Assembly (NCBI RefSeq): GCF_017874735.1
Contig: NZ_JAGGLV010000008.1
Span: forward strand, 235,509 to 299,508
Length of the DNA: 64,000 nt
Direction of reading: 5' to 3'
Source: Paenibacillus silagei
GTDB lineage: Bacteria; Bacillota; Bacilli; Paenibacillales; Paenibacillaceae
In this document: in pieces, positions 45,747 to 55,406 of the stretch
Layout of the letters: every line of letters begins with the position of its first letter
Position numbering within the stretch: position 1 is the stretch's first letter
The notes under the pieces: model-generated
What the model saw: the letters and a program-made list of their open reading frames with translations, nothing else
The model's database searches: none
What the model was told of the DNA's origin: nothing
Translations under genes and position numbers: made by a program

Positions 45747-47372
45747 TTATTTTTTCAGATTTGCATTATATCGATCCAACCCTTTTTGATAGATCTCCAT
45801 CAGTTCATTCAGGCCCATCTTGTCCAGTGTTTTAATGTAGTTGTCCCAAGCCTTATCTGCGCCGCCCTCTACAATGAATCTTCCTCTTTGGGTATTTACA
45901 TATTTAATCAGCTCTGGCTCGATCTTGTTGATGGTGTCCAGTTCCTCCGGCTCGAAGAAGATACTCGGATAGTTTTCCTTTTCCATATATGGATTGTAAT
46001 ATTGCTCGAGATCTTTAGCGCGCTGCTGAGCCCGGGGTTCCATGTCCACCACTTTACCGAAGTCATTGATAGTAATGACACCAGGTGCGCCCGATCCCGG
46101 AGCAACCTTCTGGCGGAATTCACCTGCTGAGGCTCCTTCAGGAAGCGGTAAATTCACCAGTTTTCCGTTTTCATCCTTCTTGTACACGACATCCAGCGGT
46201 CCCCAGTGGATTTGAGCAGCCATGTAAGGCTCATACTGCTGGTCAATCCAGCGCATGGTGATTTCCGGATTGCTGTCCGCTTTGGTTATGGCAAAAGACC
46301 CTCGGCCTGGACCTCCGCCATTCGCGCGTCCAATCGTTTGCTCTCCATTCGCGCCTTTGAGCGGAGATAAGAGTACATAATCCTTGGCACGTTCGGTTCC
46401 GACAACTTCTTCGACTTCCCACCAGATATAAGATCCCAGTGTCTCATCTGTCGTTTTGCCTTTGGCCAGATACTGTGCAGCATCCTGAGTGAAGGATTCC
46501 GGATCAATTAGGCCCTGCTTATACCATTTTTCATGGAAATAATTCAGGGCTTCCTTATATTCAGGCTGAGTTGCGGTGAAAATGACTTTTCCATCACGGA
46601 CGACACGGTGCTCCAGATTATCCGGGAGACCAAAGGCCCCGAATAGTCCGGCAATATCCATGCACCACTGCATATGCATGAAGCTTAACGGGATTTCATC
46701 CTGCTTGCCGTTGCCGTTCGGATCTTTTGTTTTGAAGGCAAGCAGCGCTTCCGTGTATTCATCCAGCGTTTCCGGTACTTTTAGGCCCAGCTTATCCAGC
46801 CAGCTTTTATTAATGACGTGGAAGAAAGGGTTGGTTCCAAGATTGTTTTCTTCCCAGGACGGCAGCCCGTAGATATGCCCATCCGGCGCTGTGATCGATG
46901 ATTTGATATCAGGACGGCGATCCAGAAGCGCTTTCAGGTTAGGCGCATACTGATCAATTAAATCCTCCAGCGGAATAAGTGTTCCATCTTTACCGTAATT
47001 GATCAGCTCGTAGTCCGTGAATCCGGCGGCATAGAAGGCATCCGGCAAATCGCCACTTGCAAGCAGCAGGTTTTTCTTTTCTGTATAATCGGTATCCGGG
47101 ATGTTCTCCCAATCTATCTTCACATTGGTTTCCTGCTCCAGCCGCTTGAAGATTTCCATCTCTGAGAACTCTGGTGCCAGGGCCGCCTTCGGGGCTACCA
47201 TTCTTAACGACACGGGTTTGTTTACAACAGGAAGACCAGTTGCATTGAAATTGTCTTTCTGATTGGAATTCTCCGCCTGATTGTTTGTCCCGTTACCGTT
47301 ACCCGAACATCCGCTCAGCGCAAACGCTCCGGCCAATACCAGAATCCCCGCATTTTTAAATAAAGAACTCAT
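45747..47372 (-). CDS. Fructo-oligosaccharide-binding lipoprotein (ABC transporter)
   Basis: 541 residues. The signal peptide has lipobox LSGCSG, followed by an Asn/Gly-rich linker (NGNGTNNQAENSN). Family-1 binding-protein motifs: LLASGDLPDAFYAAGFTDYE, PLEDLIDQYAPNLKALLDRR, DGHIYGLPSWEENNLGTNPF, and DPNGNGKQDEIPLSF (calcium-like loop). GGGAGG precedes ATG 47372. It is encoded between the permeases and the fructan hydrolases, so a fructan oligosaccharide ligand is inferred. Confidence 0.92.
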   Translation of the reverse strand: MSSLFKNAGILVLAGAFALSGCSGNGNGTNNQAENSNQKDNFNATGLPVVNKPVSLRMVAPKAALAPEFSEMEIFKRLEQETNVKIDWENIPDTDYTEKKNLLLASGDLPDAFYAAGFTDYELINYGKDGTLIPLEDLIDQYAPNLKALLDRRPDIKSSITAPDGHIYGLPSWEENNLGTNPFFHVINKSWLDKLGLKVPETLDEYTEALLAFKTKDPNGNGKQDEIPLSFMHMQWCMDIAGLFGAFGLPDNLEHRVVRDGKVIFTATQPEYKEALNYFHEKWYKQGLIDPESFTQDAAQYLAKGKTTDETLGSYIWWEVEEVVGTERAKDYVLLSPLKGANGEQTIGRANGGGPGRGSFAITKADSNPEITMRWIDQQYEPYMAAQIHWGPLDVVYKKDENGKLVNLPLPEGASAGEFRQKVAPGSGAPGVITINDFGKVVDMEPRAQQRAKDLEQYYNPYMEKENYPSIFFEPEELDTINKIEPELIKYVNTQRGRFIVEGGADKAWDNYIKTLDKMGLNELMEIYQKGLDRYNANLKK

Positions 47373-47483
47373 TTTCGATAACCTCCCTTTTATTCATTCC
47401 GCCTGCTAATTACTCCTGTATTGGTTTCACCTATTGCTCTGAATATGCGGTGCATCCCCCCTTTCAAGTACCGCGTCAGAGTA

Positions 47484-48386
47484 CTATCCTTTGATGGAGC
47501 CGATCATTACGCCTTTAACAAAGTACTTCTGGAGGAAAGGATACAAAATCAGCAGCGGAAGACTGGATACCATGATGACCCCGTATTTGATCAGCTCTGT
47601 CACACGCATCTTGGCGGCATAGGATTCCACATCGATCATCATGCCGGAGTTGACCTGATTCTGGACAAGGATGTTGCGCAGCACTAATTGCAGCGGATAC
47701 TTGCTCTCATCGTTCAGATAGATCAAGGCATCGAAGAAACCGTTCCAGAAGCCGACCACATGGTAGAGCACCATTACTGCCAGGATGGACTTGGACAACG
47801 GCAGAACGATACTCCAGAAGAATCTGGTGTTGGAACACCCGTCAATGGAAGCCGCTTCCCACATTTCGTCTGGTATGGATGACTGGAAAAAGGTTCTTAC
47901 AATAATGACGTTAAAAACACCGCCTGCCCCGGGAATGACCAGCGCCCACATCGTATTCAGCAGGTGCAGATCCTTAATCAGCAGATAAGTGGGAATCAGC
48001 CCGCCGCTGAAAAACATGGTCACCAGCAAAAACCACATAATCACAGACTTCCCGGCCAGATCCTTCCGGGCTAACGGATAGGCTGCAAATACCGTCACGG
48101 CTACTCCAATTAATGTTCCCAGCGTTGCATAAAGAATGGAGTTGCCATATCCGATCCAAATGGAGGAGTCACTGAATATCCGTTCATAACCGTCCAGTGT
48201 GAAGCCTTTCGGGAATAGCCAGACCTCACCGGAGTAAATGTAATTGGGGTCACTGAATGAGGCAACCAGTACAAAATACAATGGATACAGTACTAGCAGC
48301 ATAATAATGGTCAACAGAATGTAGTTGATGATGTCAAACCATACATCCCCTCTGCTCTTTCGCTTCACTAATTGATTCATCATCAT
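47484..48386 (-). CDS. Fructan-locus ABC transporter permease, LplC/YtcP type
   Basis: 300 residues, six helices. EAA loop: DEMWEAASIDGCSNTRFFWS. C-terminus: YPFLQKYFVKGVMIGSIKG. Three consecutive ATGs (48386, 48383, 48380) follow AAGGAGGAA; the second or third is best spaced. It starts 7 bases after the partner permease. Confidence 0.93.
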   Translation of the reverse strand: MMMNQLVKRKSRGDVWFDIINYILLTIIMLLVLYPLYFVLVASFSDPNYIYSGEVWLFPKGFTLDGYERIFSDSSIWIGYGNSILYATLGTLIGVAVTVFAAYPLARKDLAGKSVIMWFLLVTMFFSGGLIPTYLLIKDLHLLNTMWALVIPGAGGVFNVIIVRTFFQSSIPDEMWEAASIDGCSNTRFFWSIVLPLSKSILAVMVLYHVVGFWNGFFDALIYLNDESKYPLQLVLRNILVQNQVNSGMMIDVESYAAKMRVTELIKYGVIMVSSLPLLILYPFLQKYFVKGVMIGSIKG

Positions 48387-48393
48387 TTCCTCC

Positions 48394-49344
48394 TTACCAC
48401 AGACTGGTCTCTGTCATCTTTTTAGCGATCCGGTTAACGGTGAAGATCAGGATAATATTAATAAGGGAGTTGAACAGGCCGACTGCCGTAGAAAAACTGT
48501 ATTGGGCCTTCTGAATCCCCATCTCATATACATAGGTAGGGATAATATTGGAGGTGGCGTAGTTTAGATCACTCTGCATCAAAAACGCCTTTTCAAAACC
48601 GATACTCATAATGTTGCCCAATGCGAGAATCAGCAGGATAACGATCGTCGGCAGGATGCTGGGAATATCTACATACCAGACACGCTTCCATTTGCTCGCT
48701 CCATCCATAATGGCCGCTTCATGCAGCTCGGGATTGACTCCCGCAAGTGCAGCAAGATAGATAATTGTGGCGAAGCCTGTTTCCTGCCAGATTCCTGATA
48801 AAATATACAAGGGACGGAACCAACCCTCATCAGCCATGAAGAGAATAGGCTGTCCGCCAAACGAGGTAATCATATGATTCACGATTCCGCTGTTTGGAGA
48901 CAAAAAAACATTGAGCATGCCAACGAGTACTACAGTAGAGATAAAGTGAGGCGCGTAAATCACGGTCTGTACAAATTTCTTATAGGACTTGCCCAGCATC
49001 TGATTCAGCATAATTGCGATGATGATTGGAGCCGGGAAGCCAAATAACAGTGAAAGAAAACTGAGTGAGAGCGTGTTTGTGATAATGGTCCAGAAGTTAT
49101 AGGAATCAAAGAAATCTACAAAGTGCTGAAATCCTACCCATTCACTTCCCCAGATCCCCTGGCTGGGTGAGAAATCCTTAAATGCAATTTGCACCCCATA
49201 CATCGGATAGTACTTAAATACGAGGTAAAGAATAATGATTGGCAGTAAAAACAGGTACAGTTCGTAATCGCGTTTGAACCTGCTCCATGGTTTGCGTTTT
49301 GGTTGGATCATGGAATGATCCACACGGTTGGTTGTTGAATTCAC
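48394..49344 (-). CDS. Fructan-locus ABC transporter permease, LplB/YteP type
   Basis: About 316 residues. GTG 49344 with GGGAGA upstream is chosen. The open frame extends to 49449, but that would place one GAAACGTTTC operator inside the coding region and gives an unusual N-terminus. Body: LYLFLLPIIILYLVFKYYPM, FSPSQGIWGSEWVGF, EAA loop VNPELHEAAIMDGASKWKRV, end MTETSLW. First gene of the fructan operon. Confidence 0.9.
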   Translation of the reverse strand: MNSTTNRVDHSMIQPKRKPWSRFKRDYELYLFLLPIIILYLVFKYYPMYGVQIAFKDFSPSQGIWGSEWVGFQHFVDFFDSYNFWTIITNTLSLSFLSLLFGFPAPIIIAIMLNQMLGKSYKKFVQTVIYAPHFISTVVLVGMLNVFLSPNSGIVNHMITSFGGQPILFMADEGWFRPLYILSGIWQETGFATIIYLAALAGVNPELHEAAIMDGASKWKRVWYVDIPSILPTIVILLILALGNIMSIGFEKAFLMQSDLNYATSNIIPTYVYEMGIQKAQYSFSTAVGLFNSLINIILIFTVNRIAKKMTETSLW

Positions 49345-49377
49345 GCATATTCTCCCTTTCGTGTGCAAATAATTTTT

Positions 49378-49392
49378 TTGAAACGTTTCCAA
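49378..49392. promoter_or_regulatory. LacI-family operator, proximal to the fructan operon
   Basis: TTGAAACGTTTCCAA contains the perfect palindrome GAAACGTTTC (49380-49389). It lies about 34 bases before the first permease start codon. A second copy is 74 bases further upstream; both share flanking AATTTA on the same side. Confidence 0.85.
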
Positions 49393-49451
49393 TTTAAATT
49401 TAGAAAAACTCAGTCGGTAGATCTCTATCAAGTACTTCATAAAAATCAATA

Positions 49452-49470
49452 TTGAAACGTTTCCAATTTA
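49452..49470. promoter_or_regulatory. LacI-family operator, distal to the fructan operon
   Basis: TTGAAACGTTTCCAATTTA with GAAACGTTTC at 49454-49463. The 74-base spacing to the proximal copy equals about seven helical turns, which would suit looping by a tetramer or two dimers. Confidence 0.85.
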
Positions 49471-49535
49471 GAGTGAAAAACATCAGTTCATAGAGTGCAT
49501 CCACAGAATAAGCTGAAGTTTTTCGATTAAAGGGA

Positions 49536-50504
49536 TCATGTCGTTTCACCTTGTTTGAATTTAACAGGGATACGATACACTTGTTTATCTAAGGGAATGC
49601 CTTCAATCTTGTTATAGAGCAGTCTAATTGTCATACGTGCCATCTCTTCTACCGGTTGCCTGATTGTAGATAGAATAGGATGAAAATAAGGGTTATCCTG
49701 AATACCGTCATAACCGATGACCTTCACATCCTCTGGTATACGAATACCCTTCCTGCGTGCTTTGTCAATATAGCTGGCAGCCAGCATATCGGTAATGGCA
49801 AAAATTCCATCTACATCGCCATGCTCGTTGAGGAACTCGTGAATATAGGCATTGTCATCTACTATTGGATCCGGCTTCTCATAGATCACATAATCGATAC
49901 CCAAAGCCTCCGCTTCATGGATAAATCCTTGCCTGCGGTTCATGGTTTCGCTGAAAACGGAAGTAACACTCCCCATAAAAGCCGGTTTCCTGGCTCCTGC
50001 TCTCACCAGCTCCCTTAAAGCAAGACGTCCTCCCTCAAAATTATCTGAGGTCACACAGGTAATCTTCTTGTTAAAGTGCCTGTCGATGCTTACAATCGGA
50101 ATGTTGTTGCTCACATTATTCTCGATATCGTTATAAGTTATGCCCACAATCCCCGCCACTTTGTTCTGCCGGAGCATTTCCAGATAGTACAGCTCCTTCT
50201 CAGGCTTACCTCCGCTATTACATAACATAAGCTTAAAGCCTTCCCGATCCAGCTCATCCTCAATGTAATAAGCCAATTCAGAAAAGAATGGATTCCAGAT
50301 GCTCGGAAGCAGTAGAGCTACCATCTTGGATTTCTGCATCTTGAAATTCCGGGCCACTTCATTAGGGAAGTAATTCAGTTCTTGTATCGCTTCCTCCACT
50401 TTTTTGCGTGTCTTGGGTTTAACAGCGCCAGAGTTGTTAATGACTCTGGATACGGTTCCTACAGCAACGCCTGCTAAGTTTGCAACATCTTTAATACTTG
50501 TCAT
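49536..50504 (-). CDS. LacI family transcriptional regulator of the fructan locus
   Basis: About 322 residues. N-terminal LacI helix-turn-helix and hinge: MTSIKDVANLAGVAVGTVSR, VINNSGAVKPKTRKKVEEAI, QELNYFPNEVARNFK. A periplasmic-binding-protein-like sensor domain follows (VALLLPSIWNPFFSELAYYI, DGIFAITDMLAASYIDKARR, VKVIGYDGIQDNPYFHPILS). GGAGGTG precedes ATG 50504; the frame opens earlier at 50546 but the family starts here. It is transcribed in the same direction as the fructan operon and has two operators of its own. Most likely it represses the operon until a fructan-derived sugar binds. Confidence 0.94.
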   Translation of the reverse strand: MTSIKDVANLAGVAVGTVSRVINNSGAVKPKTRKKVEEAIQELNYFPNEVARNFKMQKSKMVALLLPSIWNPFFSELAYYIEDELDREGFKLMLCNSGGKPEKELYYLEMLRQNKVAGIVGITYNDIENNVSNNIPIVSIDRHFNKKITCVTSDNFEGGRLALRELVRAGARKPAFMGSVTSVFSETMNRRQGFIHEAEALGIDYVIYEKPDPIVDDNAYIHEFLNEHGDVDGIFAITDMLAASYIDKARRKGIRIPEDVKVIGYDGIQDNPYFHPILSTIRQPVEEMARMTIRLLYNKIEGIPLDKQVYRIPVKFKQGETT

Positions 50505-50549
50505 ATAACACCTCCGAACTCTCTCTGGAAAATATGATATCACCAAAAT

Positions 50550-50586
50550 GGAAACGTTTCAATATTTATTTTGGAAACGTTTCAAA
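50550..50586. promoter_or_regulatory. Tandem LacI-family operators upstream of the lacI-type gene
   Basis: Two GAAACGTTTC palindromes at 50551-50560 and 50574-50583, 23 bases centre to centre. Both are preceded by TG and match the two sites before the transporter operon. They indicate autoregulation. The rest of the 480-base interval to the protease gene shows no further gene. Confidence 0.82.
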
Positions 50587-50963
50587 AGGAGGGCGAGTCA
50601 CGAGTGCAGACACACATCGGGGCTGTCTTGCTCCCAGGAATAATGCTGTAGACTGTCAAGCTTCAGTTCTTTTGAAGCCGCCATGTTCAATTTCAATGTT
50701 GCATAATGATTGTTTACTAATTTTATCGCATTAATTGTGATTCTGATCATAGTTACTATTCAAAAACCTAAATATACTGAAAACACTATAATTACATTTT
50801 TATCATTTATATCCAATTTGGAGATCTGTGAACAAGGATGTAGTTGTAAATTTCATGAAAGGGGTCTTGCCCTCTCCACACTTCCCTCCGTACATTAAGG
50901 TTGTTCGCCGCCTTAGTCCTTGCACCCCAGATCGCAGCTTGAGTAAGTACACAGGCTTGATAA

Positions 50964-52631
<1,668 letters not shown>

Positions 52632-52641
52632 AACAGAATAA

Positions 52642-52672
52642 CAGGCCAATGATCCTGAGGATCATTGGCCTG
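52642..52672 (+). terminator. Long hairpin after the M4 protease gene
   Basis: A 14-bp perfect stem (CAGGCCAATGATCC pairs with GGATCATTGGCCTG) with a TGA loop, 11 bases after the stop. It lacks a T-tract, so it may protect the 3' end or act as a weak terminator. Confidence 0.65.
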
Positions 52673-52747
52673 TATGATGTAAATCAACATCAGTCAATTC
52701 TCTTGCTTTTTTTGGGGGGAATCAATCCATTAAGAATCTCAGACAAA

Positions 52748-52897
52748 TCAGTGGCCCATGCCGTGGCTATTGGTTGTCACTTTTGTGGTCTGAAGTGTAG
52801 TGATTTCCTCGGCGCTTGCGGCAGTCAAAATGGTTAATGAGCTAATCAGCAATACGGTTGTCAATAACAAAAGCTTCTTTTTCATCATTTTCATCAT
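52748..52897 (-). CDS. Small secreted peptide precursor, candidate Phr/AimP-like autoinducer
   Basis: A 49-codon gene. ATG 52897 (a second ATG follows) has AAGGGGAG 5 bases upstream. The product opens with lysines and a hydrophobic core (KKKLLLLTTVLLISSLTILT), a signal-peptidase-like AASAEE, then a 20-residue tail ending TTNSHGMGH. Size, Sec signal and short His/Gly-rich C-terminus match the precursors of exported signalling peptides that act on Rap- or AimR-type TPR receptors. Its 5' end overlaps the 3' end of a decayed TPR-receptor-like frame at 52842-53148, the arrangement usual for receptor-peptide pairs. Identification as an autoinducer is inference; the secreted small ORF itself is well supported. 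Confidence 0.65.
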   Translation of the reverse strand: MMKMMKKKLLLLTTVLLISSLTILTAASAEEITTLQTTKVTTNSHGMGH

Positions 52898-53148
52898 TGA
52901 ACTCCCCTTCTAAAATATTTCGCATAATTGCATGATACTCTTGTAGCTGTGAAATATTGGCCTCAGCTCTAACAAGCTCATAAAAAGCAATAGCTTTTCT
53001 AAAGCCTGCTCTATCGAATCTGCGATTATCCCAATAATCTTATCAGAGATATTTATCATTGCTGTAAAATTGTCTAAGGTGAATGAAGCTTTTAGTCTTT
53101 TCCATCCTTTGGTCAATTAATTTGTTGGCTCTTAAAGTGCCATTCCCT
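52842..53148 (-). pseudogene. Remnant of a TPR peptide-receptor-like gene (Rap/AimR-like C-terminus)
   Basis: In one minus frame, 53148-53046 reads as protein (ANKLIDQRMEKTKSFIHLRQ). Two stops then interrupt it (TGA TAA at 53040-53045). 53039-52842 is again open: DYWDNRRFDRAG, FRKAIAFYELVRAEANISQL, QEYHAIMRNILEGEF. The helix-rich FYELVRAEA-type repeat is like the last TPR units of Rap or AimR-like receptors. No start codon or N-terminal half remains; alaS ends only 48 bases away. The stop lies inside the secreted-peptide gene. The receptor is therefore truncated and probably inactive. Confidence 0.55.
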
Positions 53149-53160
53149 GTCTGAACAGAA

Positions 53161-53180
53161 AACCCGCGCTAGGCGAGGGC
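53161..53180 (-). terminator. Intrinsic terminator after the alaS-type gene
   Basis: On the minus strand CCCTCGC and GCGCGGG pair around CTA (one mismatch), followed by TTTTCTG. Sequence closely matches the terminator at 1752-1772. Confidence 0.6.
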
Positions 53181-53195
53181 TCTTATGGGACAATG

Positions 53196-55052
53196 TTATT
53201 GTCTACCTATAATTACTCCTTTAATCCTTCTGACTCCAGCAGCAGAAGATTGTTCTTTTGCAATACGGAACGTTCCTAAGTTTGTGGTATCTTCTGCATG
53301 AGGCCCTCCACATACTTCCCGGCTCCACACTTTCCCTTCGTGATCTTGGATGGTATATACCTTAACGATATCCGGATACTTATCCCAAAAGTTTCCTTCC
53401 ACATTACTTTCTTTCGCTTCAAGTTTAGGCAGCTCTGAAATAGAGGTAACTGCTCTGGATGAAATTGCATCATTCACATACTTCTCCACCTCAGCTATTT
53501 GCTCGGGTGTAAGTTTTTCATCATGGTTGAAGTCAAACCGTAATCGTTCGGAAGTAATATTACTTCCTTGTTGGTGAACATGATCCCCTAGAACTTCCCT
53601 TAACCCCGCAAGTAGCAAATGAGATACCGTGTGCAGCGCGGTTGTTTCTGCGGAATGTTCAGCTAAGCCACCTTTAAATTTACCTGCAGAAGCAGTTCTG
53701 CTCATTTCAGTATGTTTCTTTGCCGCTTCTGCATAAGACGCCTTGTCCTCCATGCTATATCTACTTTCAGTTAAATACTCTTCTGTCAACTCCAAGGGAA
53801 ATCCATAGGTTTCGTAAAAATAAAAGGCATCTGCCCCCGTAACTTTACCCTTATTCTTCAGATGTTTCTGTATTTCAAATTCTCCTTGCTGTAATGTTCT
53901 ATAGAAAAGACTTTCTTCCTTATTTACGATTTCAATTACTTTCTTTTTATTGCGGATCAAATCTTCATAAGCTGTTGCTTCATCGATATAAACTTCAGAC
54001 AACTGACCCACAAAGCTTCCTTGTATCCCTATTTTTTTACCCGCACGGATGGCCCTTCTTAATAGCCTTCTTGTTATATACCCTGCATCACTATTTGCTG
54101 GCTCTGCACCGTCATTAATGAGAAACGTAGCCGCTCTCACATGATCCAGTATGATTCTAAAGGACTTTAGATCGTCAGCATAGGATTTACCGCTTAGCTC
54201 CATCAACTTGTTCTTGGGATTAAGGAAGAAAGCCGTATTATAAATATCCTTGTCCCCGTTAAGGGCTGTAGCCACCCTTTCTAATCCGCCTCCATAATCC
54301 AGATTGGGATTTTTCATTTTTACGAATCCGGTCTCTCCTTTTGTGTAACACATAAATACGTTGTTCCCAATTTCCAGGAATCGGTCGCTTTCAGAAGCAG
54401 GATGATCCAGTGGATCACCGCTTGGGTCAAGATCATAAAACATTTCACTATCGGGTCCACCCGGTTCACCAACCGGCATATGGAGCGGACTTCCGGCCCG
54501 GCTCCACCAGTTTTCTTTTTCATCGTATAAGAATATTTTCCCGCCTCTAGATGCCCCATATTGCCAGGGATCATCTTCAATGATGGGTTCTATCCCGACG
54601 GATTTGAATTTTGCTGACCAGAGCTGAGTGGCTTCCGTATCTTTCGGTATATTCAATTCGTCACTTCCTGCGAAAGCACTGATATACAGCCTTCCCGGAT
54701 CCATTCCTAATTCGATGATATGCCAATGCCAAATGGCATCGATTTGTTTTTGCTTATAGTTAAGTTCATTTGCTTTGAACTCCCAACGGCCTATCATTTC
54801 AAAAAATGTCAGATGCGACGTATCCCCTACTTCATCAATATCCACTGTCCTTAAGCACTTCTGAATATTAGCAATCTCATTGCCGATCGGATGCTTTTCC
54901 CCCAATAAATAGGGAACCATCGGCTGCATACCGCTTCCTGTAAACAACGTTGAGGGATCATTTTCCGGTAACAAGCTAGAAGAAGGCACTTGGCTAGCCC
55001 CTATTCTTTTCATAAAATCAACATAGGATTGTCTCAACTCATCTGGTGTCAT
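53196..55052 (-). CDS. alaS: Alanyl-tRNA synthetase, short form lacking the C-terminal C-Ala domain
   Basis: 618 residues; typical bacterial AlaRS is about 870-880. The class II catalytic core is present (FTGSGMQPMVPYLLGEKHPI, DTSHLTFFEMIGRWEFKANE, DYGGGLERVATALNG motif 3). The tRNA-recognition helices follow (ITRRLLRRAIRAGKK). The editing domain has its metal ligands intact (HTVSHLLLAGL and CGGPHAEDT). The chain ends just after the editing domain (GVRRIKGVIIGRQ), so the DHHA1-type C-Ala domain is absent. It charges tRNA-Ala and can edit misacylated species. GGAGGG precedes ATG 55052, and a T-box leader lies upstream. Probably an additional or inducible AlaRS. Confidence 0.93.
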   Translation of the reverse strand: MTPDELRQSYVDFMKRIGASQVPSSSLLPENDPSTLFTGSGMQPMVPYLLGEKHPIGNEIANIQKCLRTVDIDEVGDTSHLTFFEMIGRWEFKANELNYKQKQIDAIWHWHIIELGMDPGRLYISAFAGSDELNIPKDTEATQLWSAKFKSVGIEPIIEDDPWQYGASRGGKIFLYDEKENWWSRAGSPLHMPVGEPGGPDSEMFYDLDPSGDPLDHPASESDRFLEIGNNVFMCYTKGETGFVKMKNPNLDYGGGLERVATALNGDKDIYNTAFFLNPKNKLMELSGKSYADDLKSFRIILDHVRAATFLINDGAEPANSDAGYITRRLLRRAIRAGKKIGIQGSFVGQLSEVYIDEATAYEDLIRNKKKVIEIVNKEESLFYRTLQQGEFEIQKHLKNKGKVTGADAFYFYETYGFPLELTEEYLTESRYSMEDKASYAEAAKKHTEMSRTASAGKFKGGLAEHSAETTALHTVSHLLLAGLREVLGDHVHQQGSNITSERLRFDFNHDEKLTPEQIAEVEKYVNDAISSRAVTSISELPKLEAKESNVEGNFWDKYPDIVKVYTIQDHEGKVWSREVCGGPHAEDTTNLGTFRIAKEQSSAAGVRRIKGVIIGRQ

Positions 55053-55084
55053 TCTAAACCCTCCATTAAATATTAGTTATGCTT

Positions 55085-55375
55085 AAAACAAAAAAGCCCT
55101 AAGCTGACATGTTTCTTGTCAACTTAGGGCGAACGATTATGTCCGTGTTACCACCTAACTTCAGATTGCTCTGCGCTCTATCAGTACGGGATTGCTCCGA
55201 TACTGTTTCCTGAATAACGGTGGAACTCCGTTGAAGCCTACTAAGATTCCTCTGTTCGGTCCACAGCTCCGAGACTGCTTCACTATTAGATCAATGAAGA
55301 TTCGCACCAACCATCTTCTCTCTGTGAGATCCCTAATAGCTACTATTTCTCATCATAGCCTTTTCGTTTTAAGTT
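55085..55375 (-). ncRNA. T-box leader (probably alanine) with terminator
   Basis: Minus-strand leader of the alaS-type gene. The T-box core is GGTGGTAACACGGAC (55141-55155). It is followed by a terminator (GCCCTAAG... paired with ...CTTAGGGC, then TTTTTTG, 55091-55130). An AGTGAAGCAGTC segment near 55270-55285 places GCA, an alanine codon, in a position fitting the Stem I specifier loop. Uncharged tRNA-Ala would bind, form the antiterminator and allow transcription. Specifier assignment is tentative; T-box identity is strong. Confidence 0.9.
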
Positions 55376-55406
55376 AAAGCAATGCTAGCACAATCAACTT
55401 ACTTCG

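Noticed and set aside
49378..50583. GAAACGTTTC sites as pure CcpA cre elements
   Set aside because: Perfect symmetry and presence only around the lacI-type gene and its operon favour the local regulator; CcpA overlap is left as possible.
52910..53116. 68-codon minus-strand ORF upstream of the secreted peptide
   Set aside because: Its frame is a different reading of the decayed receptor region; the neighbouring frame reads as TPR-like protein, so this ORF is a shadow of the remnant.
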